The notes under the pieces were generated by a model. The model worked only from the letters and a program-made list of their open reading frames with translations, was not told where the DNA came from and did no database searches. Below, in pieces: positions 1 to 5,402 of a stretch of DNA of 6,937 nt (positions are counted from its first letter, which is position 1; every line of letters starts with the position of its first letter). A program made the position numbers and the translations under genes. Origin of the DNA: Sulfurimonadaceae bacterium (GTDB lineage Bacteria; Campylobacterota; Campylobacteria; Campylobacterales; Sulfurimonadaceae); assembly GCA_028685945.1 (NCBI GenBank), contig JAQUCZ010000054.1, positions 1-6,937 of the forward strand. Direction: 5' to 3'.

Positions 1-1491
1 GTGCATGAACGACTCGGCGGTATCGCCCGCTTCGAGTTTGGTCACCCCCGCGCTAAAGGTGACCTCCCCCACGTCTCTAAAGTGGAATTTTCTGATGGTG
101 GTTAAAAAGTTTTCCACCGCTACTACCGCTTCGTCAAGCTCGGTGCTCGGGAAAAGTACCACGAACTCCTCCCCTCCCCAGCGTGCGGGCTTATCAGTGG
201 AGCGCACTTTTTGGCGCAAGATTTTGGCGAAGGTGACAAGCACGTAATCCCCTACGGCATGTCCGTAGGTGTCGTTGATCTTTTTGAAAAAGTCTATGTC
301 GATCACCGCTATGGTTACGGGGGTTTTGTAGCGTTTGAAGATATCGAGCGCTTCTTGCATCTCGCTGCTAAAGCGGTGGCGGTTGTACAGCCCCGTAAGG
401 TGGTCGGTAACTGCCATCTTCTCGATCTCTTTGGTGCGGTCGGCTACCCGCTCTTCGAGTTCGTTGTTAAGCTCTTCGAGCATCTTTTTGTCGGTGACGT
501 TATGACGGAACGCTTGGTAGCCTATGATCTTCCCCTCCTCGTTGGTGTCGGGGACGATGTAAGATTCGATCCAGTACGTACTGCCGTCTTTGTGAAGGTT
601 TTTTACCACCGCCTTGTAGGTTTGCCCCGTCGTTACGGTGTCCCACAATGTTTTAAAACTCTCCGGAGGGTTATCGGGGTGTTTGATGATGCGGTGGGTT
701 TTACCCAAAAGCTCCTCGCGGCTATAGCCGCTAAGCTCGCAAAACGCGTCGCTCACGTAGGTTATGACCCCCCGTTTGTCGGTGTAACTGGTGTAAACAT
801 ACTGGTTGACGATATCGAGGGTTTTTTCCAAGTGGCGGGTTTTCTCTATAATCTTTTCCGAAAGCATGGTATTAAGCCCCGCAATCGTGGCATGTTTGTG
901 GGTGAGTTTGCGCAAAAGCGGAGTAAAAAGGTACGAGGAAAGAAACCACGCCACCCCCAAAATAACCCCCAAAAGAAATACGCCCTGATAAAACAATTCC
1001 CCTTGCAGCGTGTCGTTTTGCGCTTCTATGGAGCGCACGGCGCTATCGAGAATCTCCACCCCCTCTTTATGAAATACAGATACCCGCTCCACGCTTGCCC
1101 CATCGAGCCGCAACAAAGGGGAATCTGTTTCGTACACCTCTCTAAAAGGGGTGTTTACATACCCTTTTGTGTAGATATTTTCGGCTGCAAACCCCAGTGT
1201 CTCAAGGGAAGCGCGAATCTGATCGAAATCTTTGCGCATCGTTTGCGTAAGCATCTTCAAATGCTCCGTCCCGCGCTGCGTAGGTTCTCTTTGTACCCCC
1301 TCAAGCAGGGTATGAAGCCGCTCGAAATAGAACCTCTGCTGCGCGCTTTTGGAAACAAGGGCGGCATACTCTTTTTGTTTCTCCATCAGTGAAAAAATAT
1401 AGGTAAAGGAGAGCACGACGCTCAAACCTATTACAAACATAGAGATTCTGTATACCGTCGTTATTTCAAGATTTTGAAAATATTTCGTCAT
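1..1491 (-). CDS. Membrane-bound PAS-GGDEF diguanylate cyclase (3' end outside window)
   Basis: The minus strand is open from ATG at 1491 to the window edge, giving 497 codons. The predicted role is synthesis of cyclic di-GMP from two GTP at the inner membrane. Visible order: hydrophobic segment about residues 18-35; a helical, probably periplasmic region about 36-165 with an SAQQRFYFERL stretch resembling PilJ/NarX-type sensor helices; second membrane segment about 167-189; coiled linker; PAS domain about 226-335; a second short coil 336-358; GGDEF domain from about 359. The active-site motif is GGEEF (439-443), an accepted active variant, preceded at the usual five-residue spacing by RSTD (430-433), the product-inhibition I-site RxxD. 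The metal-binding IDIDFFKKIND (397-407) is intact. Roughly the last 20-30 residues are missing. An AAAGG sits 8 nt before the ATG. It is transcribed divergently from tex. The signal sensed is unknown. Confidence 0.93.
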   Translation of the reverse strand, partial: MTKYFQNLEITTVYRISMFVIGLSVVLSFTYIFSLMEKQKEYAALVSKSAQQRFYFERLHTLLEGVQREPTQRGTEHLKMLTQTMRKDFDQIRASLETLGFAAENIYTKGYVNTPFREVYETDSPLLRLDGASVERVSVFHKEGVEILDSAVRSIEAQNDTLQGELFYQGVFLLGVILGVAWFLSSYLFTPLLRKLTHKHATIAGLNTMLSEKIIEKTRHLEKTLDIVNQYVYTSYTDKRGVITYVSDAFCELSGYSREELLGKTHRIIKHPDNPPESFKTLWDTVTTGQTYKAVVKNLHKDGSTYWIESYIVPDTNEEGKIIGYQAFRHNVTDKKMLEELNNELEERVADRTKEIEKMAVTDHLTGLYNRHRFSSEMQEALDIFKRYKTPVTIAVIDIDFFKKINDTYGHAVGDYVLVTFAKILRQKVRSTDKPARWGGEEFVVLFPSTELDEAVVAVENFLTTIRKFHFRDVGEVTFSAGVTKLEAGDTAESFMH

Positions 1492-1627
1492 TCAAAAAGC
1501 CTTTAGTACGTATAATTTCCGCTTAAAAACAATATTTATACACATAATAATATTTAAAACCGATTAAATGCGTTCTATTGCCTCTTTTTTCTCCCGTTTT
1601 TGTACTCTTCTTAACTGATGTTACGCA

Positions 1628-1650
1628 CTTTATGAGCAAAGCCCATAAAG
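1628..1650. repeat. Stem-loop 1 in the intergenic region
   Basis: Inverted repeat CTTTATG (1628-1634) / CATAAAG (1644-1650). The stem can continue inward through one mismatch to a GC/GC pair around an AAA loop. It is the first of four hairpins in the 310-bp gap between the divergent cyclase and tex genes. The rest of that gap (1492-1627) is AT-rich with no gene visible; it should contain the minus-strand cyclase promoter, for which TATAAA (1540-1535, minus strand) is only a weak candidate. Confidence 0.6.
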
Positions 1651-1654
1651 CGGC

Positions 1655-1670
1655 AGGGACAGATGTCCCT
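1655..1670. repeat. Stem-loop 2, REP-like palindrome
   Basis: Perfect 7-bp inverted repeat AGGGACA / TGTCCCT around a two-base GA spacer, lying 4 nt after stem-loop 1. The bottom strand reads GTAG immediately 5' of the palindrome, like the GTAG tetranucleotide that marks many REP elements. That makes it a candidate REP of a different family from the GTTCCACCTC palindromes further right. This is inference from one copy. Confidence 0.45.
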
Positions 1671-1687
1671 ACAACCCCCTAAAGCTA

Positions 1688-1708
1688 CCCGTATCTTTCC
1701 GATACGGG
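1688..1708. repeat. Stem-loop 3
   Basis: Perfect 8-bp inverted repeat CCCGTATC (1688-1695) / GATACGGG (1701-1708) with a 5-nt TTTCC loop. An A-run (1711-1715) follows on the plus strand; read on the minus strand it would be a U-run before the stem, so it is not a standard terminator for either neighbour. Function unknown. Confidence 0.6.
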
Positions 1709-1713
1709 AGAAA

Positions 1714-1758
1714 AACTAACTTTACGCTTCTCCTTAAAGGAACTGCGTAAAGTTAGTT
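1714..1758. repeat. Long inverted repeat abutting the tex promoter
   Basis: AACTAACTTTACGC (1714-1727) and GCGTAAAGTTAGTT (1745-1758) are exact reverse complements: 14 of 14 bp. The 17-nt loop contains its own small stem TCCTT-A-AAGGA (1731-1741). The right arm occupies the place where the -35 region of the tex promoter should lie, with the -10 box 17 nt downstream. It could be a regulator-binding palindrome, or the hairpin end of a small mobile repeat. There is no run of T after it, so a terminator is unlikely. Confidence 0.75.
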
Positions 1759-1774
1759 CTTAAAACTATGAGGC

Positions 1775-1780
1775 TATAAT
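1775..1780 (+). promoter_or_regulatory. Predicted -10 box for tex-GNAT operon
   Basis: A perfect TATAAT hexamer lies 21 nt upstream of the tex ATG, implying a leader of only about 15 nt. No good TTGACA is present at 16-18 nt spacing (only TTAGTT, inside the arm of the long inverted repeat). Weak -35 boxes are usual for the main sigma factor of Campylobacterota. Confidence 0.6.
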
Positions 1781-1801
1781 TGCGCAAAAAGTACCCATGC
1801 C

Positions 1802-3898
1802 ATGAACAATCTTATCACCCTTCTTACACAAAAAACAAACCTATCAAAAAACGTCATAGAAAATATCCTCAAGCTTCTCGATGAGGGCTCTACCATCCCC
1901 TTTATAGCGCGCTACCGCAAGGAGCTCACGGGCGGTGCGGACGACGAGGTACTCAGAGAGTTTGAGACCGTCTACGAAAGTGCGAAAAAACTGCTTGTGC
2001 GCAAAGAGGAAGTTTCGCGCCTTATCGCCGAGCGCGCTTCGCTTACCCCCGAGCTTGCACATGCCATAGAGGAGGCGCAAACCCTCCACGCACTAGAGGA
2101 TATCTACCGCCCCTTCAAAGAGAAAAAAAACACCCGTGCAAGTGCCGCGATCGCCAAGGGGCTTGAACCGCTTGCCGACATGCTAGAGAGCGGGCGTTTG
2201 GAGCTGAGCGAGTTTCGCGACAAAGCAAAAAGTTTCGTCAAAAACGACGTCGCTTCGGTGGATGAAGCGATCCAAGGGGCGCAAGATATCCTCGCCGAAC
2301 GCTACGCCGACATGCCAAAGGAACGCGAAGCGATCCGCAACACCATGCTGCGCCACGGCACGATCGAGATCAAAAAAGCAAAAGAGTTCGACCAAAACGG
2401 GCTTTATGCCTCGTTTGCCGACAAAACCGAAAAAGCGGCGTTTATACCGAGCCACCGCTATTTAGCGCTGATGCGCGCGGTGAAAGAGAAGCAGCTTAGT
2501 GTCAAAATCGGCGTCGATACCGAGCGCCTCGAAGCCAATATCCAAAGCTACAAAATTCCGCGACATGCCAAGGGTTCCAAAGAGCTTTTGTTTGCGGCGT
2601 ACAAAGACGGGCTCAAACGCCTTTTGCTCCCATCGATCGAGCGGGAGGTACATGCCATACTCAAAGAGCGCGCCGACTTGGGGGCTATAAACACTTTTGG
2701 GAAAAACCTCTCGCAGCTGCTTCTCACCCCGCCCGTGACCAAACGAGTGATCTTGGGGGTTGACCCTGCATTTCGTACGTGGTGCAAACTCGCGCTTATC
2801 GATGAAAACGGAACCTTTTTAGAGCACGCCGTGATCTACCCTACCGAGCCTAAAAACGACTACGAAGGTGCTAAGAAAACTATCGAAAAACTTGCCAAAA
2901 AATACGCTATCGGCGCGGTCGCCATCGGTAACGGCACCGCTTCGAGAGAAACCACAGAGTTCTTCGCCAAACTTTCCCGCGACGGACTCAAACTCAGCTA
3001 CACCGTAGTGAGCGAAGCGGGCGCGTCGGTGTACAGCGCGTCTAAAATCGCATCGGAGGAGTACCCTAACCTCGACGTAACCGTGCGCGGTGCCATCTCT
3101 ATAGCCCAACGCCTGCGCGACCCGATGGCGGCTCTTGTGAAAATCGACCCGAAATCTTTGGGGATCGGACAGTACCAACACGACGTCGATCAAAAGCTTT
3201 TAGAAAAAAAACTCGGCGACGTCACCACCGACCTCGTAAACCGCGTAGGCGTTGACGTCAACTCCGCATCGCTTTCGCTTCTCTCTTACGTAGCGGGAAT
3301 CACCAAAAGCGTGGCAAAAAATATCATCGAGTTTCGAGAAAAAAACGGTGCATTCCGCGCCAAATCACAGCTTTTAAAAGTAAAAGGTCTGGGTGCAAAA
3401 GCATACGAGCAGGCGGCGGGATTTTTGCGCATCAAAGAGGGAAGCGATATTTTGGACAACACGGGCGTGCACCCCGAGAGCTACGAAATAGCCAAAAAAC
3501 TCCAAGCGCTAGATTTAGCAAAAGCCGACCTAAACACTCTTGCACAAGCTTGGCATGTAGGTTTAGAAACCCTCAAAGATATCGCCAAAGAGCTTGCAAA
3601 ACCGGGGTTTGATCCGCGAAGCGAACTCCCCGCTATCCCGTTTAAAGACTCCCTCACCGACATTAACTCCCTAGAAGTGGGCAGTTTCGTCTCGGGCGTG
3701 GTGCGCAATATCACCGATTTTGGGGCGTTCGTGGATATCGGGCTCAAAAACGACGGGATGATCCACATCTCAAAAATGAGCAAAACACGCATCTCCCACC
3801 CTCTCGAAGTGCTTTCGCTCAACCAGTATCTCCCCCAAATCGAGGTACTAGGCGTCGACAAAGAGAAACAAAAAGTGAGTTTAGGATTGGTACTATGA
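1802..3898 (+). CDS. tex: Tex family RNA-binding transcription accessory protein
   Basis: 698 residues, slightly shorter than the 720-780 usual in the family. Tex/YhgF proteins bind nucleic acid in the cytoplasm and associate with transcription and ribosomes; the exact role is unsettled. The N-terminal helical region carries the family signature STIPFIARYRKELTGG (residues 30-45). A YqgF/RNase H-like domain begins at ILGVDPAFRTWCK (317-329). Tandem helix-hairpin-helix motifs span about 487-550. A C-terminal S1 domain (624-698; VSGVVRNITDFGAFVDIG) ends at the stop with no basic tail. Odd feature: the usual DPGxRTGCK of the YqgF domain reads DPAFRTWCK here, with Ala323 and Trp327 replacing glycines. 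No strong Shine-Dalgarno precedes the ATG. The stop overlaps the next gene's start (ATGA), so the two are probably co-translated. Identification is firm; the effect of the substitutions is unknown. Confidence 0.96.
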   Translation: MNNLITLLTQKTNLSKNVIENILKLLDEGSTIPFIARYRKELTGGADDEVLREFETVYESAKKLLVRKEEVSRLIAERASLTPELAHAIEEAQTLHALEDIYRPFKEKKNTRASAAIAKGLEPLADMLESGRLELSEFRDKAKSFVKNDVASVDEAIQGAQDILAERYADMPKEREAIRNTMLRHGTIEIKKAKEFDQNGLYASFADKTEKAAFIPSHRYLALMRAVKEKQLSVKIGVDTERLEANIQSYKIPRHAKGSKELLFAAYKDGLKRLLLPSIEREVHAILKERADLGAINTFGKNLSQLLLTPPVTKRVILGVDPAFRTWCKLALIDENGTFLEHAVIYPTEPKNDYEGAKKTIEKLAKKYAIGAVAIGNGTASRETTEFFAKLSRDGLKLSYTVVSEAGASVYSASKIASEEYPNLDVTVRGAISIAQRLRDPMAALVKIDPKSLGIGQYQHDVDQKLLEKKLGDVTTDLVNRVGVDVNSASLSLLSYVAGITKSVAKNIIEFREKNGAFRAKSQLLKVKGLGAKAYEQAAGFLRIKEGSDILDNTGVHPESYEIAKKLQALDLAKADLNTLAQAWHVGLETLKDIAKELAKPGFDPRSELPAIPFKDSLTDINSLEVGSFVSGVVRNITDFGAFVDIGLKNDGMIHISKMSKTRISHPLEVLSLNQYLPQIEVLGVDKEKQKVSLGLVL

Positions 3899-4434
3899 CC
3901 CTCTATTTTTTGCGCTCAAGCGAGCAATATATCGTCAACAAAATGCTCCCCTACGCCTACCGTTTGGACGTTTTGGGCAAAAGTTTAGAGGATGTGCCGC
4001 AGCTTGGCATCTACAAAGATTTTTACGGATTTACCAACAAAGATTTGGGGCTGTATGCCATGGTAGAACACGAAGTAGCAGGGGCAATCTGGTCGCGAAA
4101 GATGCAGCTAGAGCACGCATGCCAAGCCTTTATAGACGAGCAAACCCCCGTAATCTCGATGGCGGTTTTACCGAAATTTCAAAAACAGGGGGTCGCTAAC
4201 GCCATGCTCGAGCAGTTTTTACAAGAAGCAAGCGTGCTCTACAAACAGGTGTGTGTAAGCGTCGTAGCAGACGCACATGCCAAGAAAATCTATGAAAAGT
4301 TCGGCTTTGAAACGGTAGGGGAAAACATAAGCGCCGTGGATGGCTCCAAGACCATCACCCTGCTTAAAACGCTTGAGGGAACGACCCTCGTGCGACCGAG
4401 CGAGGGGTATGACCCTAGGCGGTGGATGGACTAA
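3895..4434 (+). CDS. GNAT-family N-acetyltransferase
   Basis: 179 residues, predicted to move an acetyl group from acetyl-CoA to an amine of an unknown acceptor. The fold signature is in the second half: a beta strand PVISMAVLP (85-93), then the acetyl-CoA pyrophosphate-binding loop QKQGVA (96-101) and helix ANAMLEQFLQEA. Motif B follows, DAHAKKIYEKFGFETVGE (126-143), typical of the C-terminal half of GNAT proteins. The N-terminal half is less conserved and probably determines the substrate. The start is set by the 4-nt overlap with the tex stop and by AGGA 8 nt upstream, inside the tex reading frame. Second gene of the tex operon; the pairing alone does not show a shared function. Base composition matches tex. 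Confidence 0.9.
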   Translation: MTLYFLRSSEQYIVNKMLPYAYRLDVLGKSLEDVPQLGIYKDFYGFTNKDLGLYAMVEHEVAGAIWSRKMQLEHACQAFIDEQTPVISMAVLPKFQKQGVANAMLEQFLQEASVLYKQVCVSVVADAHAKKIYEKFGFETVGENISAVDGSKTITLLKTLEGTTLVRPSEGYDPRRWMD

Positions 4435-4442
4435 AAGTAGGG

Positions 4443-4464
4443 CTACGACGCTTTGAGGTCGTGG
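4443..4464 (+). other. Stem-loop just after the tex-GNAT operon
   Basis: CTACGAC (4443-4449) can pair with GTCGTGG (4458-4464), seven pairs including one G-U, with an 8-nt loop, beginning 9 nt after the GNAT stop codon. There is no downstream U-tract, so it is at best an atypical terminator or a 3'-end protecting hairpin. The stretch 4465-4514 shows nothing else recognisable. Confidence 0.3.
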
Positions 4465-4495
4465 TTACTCGGGCTTTCAAGCAACTCTAGGTGCT

Positions 4496-4774
4496 ATGTT
4501 TTCCAACTCTGCTTCCTCGTTCCACCTCTCCCGAGGTGGAACGCGTGAGGGTGATAGTATTAAAGATTACACAAAAGAAAAAAGAGAAGATGCCCTTTGT
4601 ATGGAGCTATTAGCTTCTACTAAGTCTGTAATAGATGAATTTTTAGGCAAAGTAGAAGAAAGTAATCCAAACAGCGGTGTCGTAGAGATAGATTTAAATT
4701 GGGATAAACCTGAACTTGATTTTGATTTGGTAGTGGTTTATGCTTATGGTTTCAATGCTAAAACCTATTTATAA
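4496..4774 (+). pseudogene. Unrecognised ORF running through a REP palindrome
   Basis: A 92-codon open frame. Residues about 7-18 (SSFHLSRGGTRE) are simply the translated REP palindrome. The part after it, from about DSIKDYTKEKRED, reads like a real acidic protein end (VVEIDLNWDKPELDFDLVVVYAYGF), ending at TAA 4772-4774. An internal ATG at 4601 would leave 57 residues. No ribosome binding site is convincing for either start. I do not recognise the family. It may be the 3' remnant of a gene whose front was lost where the REP now sits, or a small intact gene with a later start. It converges on the toxin gene and overlaps its end by 10 bp. Base composition is AT-rich, unlike the preceding operon. 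Confidence 0.35.
4515..4544 (+). repeat. REP palindrome, copy 1
   Basis: Arms GTTCCACCTC (4519-4528) and GAGGTGGAAC (4533-4542) pair perfectly around a TCCC loop. The 30 nt from CCTCG before the stem to GC after it are identical to the two copies upstream of the RAYT at the right end, in the same orientation. A flanking CCTC (4515-4518) could also pair with GAGG (4547-4550) across a bulge. It marks the switch from the GC-richer tex operon to AT-rich accessory DNA. Confidence 0.9.
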
Positions 4775-5049
4775 ATATCTCCTCTAAAATCGATATCTGA
4801 TACAATAGCTATGACCTTGACGTTATCATTTTCTAGTTCAAATAAAATTCTGATTTTACCGGATCTTACTCTATAGTATTGATCTAAATCACCTTTAAGC
4901 TGCTTTACATCAACATTTATATCTTCTTTAAAAATAATTTTTTTGATAGATTTGACAATCAAATCTTTGGTTTTTTCTTTAGAAAGAATATGTGAATTTT
5001 TTGAAAAGAATTTATCAACTTTTTTAAGATACTGTATCTCTAAGTTCAT
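4765..5049 (-). CDS. RelE/ParE-superfamily toxin-like protein
   Basis: 94 residues, the normal size for the family. RelE-type members cut mRNA on the ribosome and ParE-type members poison gyrase; which applies here cannot be read from the sequence. The N-terminal half is two lysine-rich helices. The C-terminal half has the characteristic strand pattern: KQLKGDLDQYYRVRSGKIRILFEL (about residues 49-72), then VKVIAIVSDIDFRGDIYK, matching the RelE 'L.G...yYRvRvGdyRviy' core with its conserved arginines. The ATG overlaps the antitoxin stop (ATGA), and no good Shine-Dalgarno is present, so translation probably depends on that of the upstream antitoxin gene. It is AT-rich and ends convergently, overlapping the ORF at 4496-4774 by 10 bp. 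Confidence 0.85.
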   Translation of the reverse strand: MNLEIQYLKKVDKFFSKNSHILSKEKTKDLIVKSIKKIIFKEDINVDVKQLKGDLDQYYRVRSGKIRILFELENDNVKVIAIVSDIDFRGDIYK

Positions 5050-5258
5050 AAAGTGATGGTGTCTTTAGAAGATATAGTTCTGTCATCTTCATTCATATTT
5101 TTGAGTAGGTTTTCATAATATTTTTGTTCTTTGTCAGACACCGTTTCCATACTATCTGAAATAGTTATTTTTTTAATAAACCCTTGCTTTAAATTGTTAA
5201 TAATATTTAAAAAAGATTCACAGTCACTGTCATCTATCTGTAGCTGTATAGTTTTCAT
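5046..5258 (-). CDS. Putative antitoxin partner of the RelE/ParE-like toxin
   Basis: 70 residues from the second of two adjacent ATGs (5258). This start is chosen because AAAGGA lies 6 nt upstream of it and only 3 nt upstream of the first ATG at 5261. A longer frame back to 5315 would add a hydrophobic leader lying upstream of this ribosome site and is unlikely. The protein starts with a short strand MKTIQLQID, then a helix (about 10-26), another strand GFIKKITI, and an acidic, probably disordered tail (about 35-70) suitable for wrapping a toxin. I do not recognise a named DNA-binding family. The antitoxin role is inferred from position: a small gene directly upstream of, and overlapping, a RelE/ParE-like gene. 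Typical pairs of this kind repress their own promoter. Confidence 0.7.
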   Translation of the reverse strand: MKTIQLQIDDSDCESFLNIINNLKQGFIKKITISDSMETVSDKEQKYYENLLKNMNEDDRTISSKDTITL

Positions 5259-5296
5259 CATGTATCCTTTCAATATTTTAAAATGTGTAATGAAGA

Positions 5297-5302
5297 ATTG
5301 TA
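5297..5302 (-). promoter_or_regulatory. Possible -10 box of the toxin-antitoxin operon
   Basis: TACAAT on the minus strand (context TTGATACAATTC), 38 nt upstream of the chosen antitoxin ATG. No clear -35 is seen. It lies in the 144-bp AT-rich divergent spacer (5259-5402) shared with the lipoprotein gene. Confidence 0.35.
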
Positions 5303-5357
5303 TCAAAAATCTCATATTAGAAGATAAAAGATCCCAACTTATAACCTAAAAAAAAGC

Positions 5358-5373
5358 TACAATAAACTACAAT
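5358..5373 (+). promoter_or_regulatory. Two possible -10 boxes for the lipoprotein gene
   Basis: CTACAAT occurs twice, ten bases apart (TACAAT at 5358-5363 and 5368-5373), after a run of A. Either would give a leader of roughly 20-40 nt before the ATG at 5403. No convincing -35 is present. Confidence 0.4.
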
Positions 5374-5402
5374 CTAAAACAACAAACAACAAGGACTCAC
5401 TC

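Noticed and set aside
211..1392. Long plus-strand open frame of 393 codons
   Set aside because: It is antisense to the cyclase gene. The minus strand shows clear PAS and GGDEF motifs, while the plus translation has no recognisable family and lacks a ribosome site.
1511..1516. TATAAT on the plus strand as a tex promoter
   Set aside because: It is almost 300 nt upstream of tex, beside the divergent gene start in AT-rich DNA; the TATAAT at 1775-1780 is far better placed.
2819..3193. Minus-strand open frames inside tex (this one and several others)
   Set aside because: They are shadows of the GC-richer tex coding frame, which is intact and recognisable along its whole length.
5046..5315. Longer antitoxin start at 5315
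   Set aside because: It would add a hydrophobic leader ahead of a good AAAGGA, and it overlaps the predicted -10 box; the ATG at 5258 fits better.
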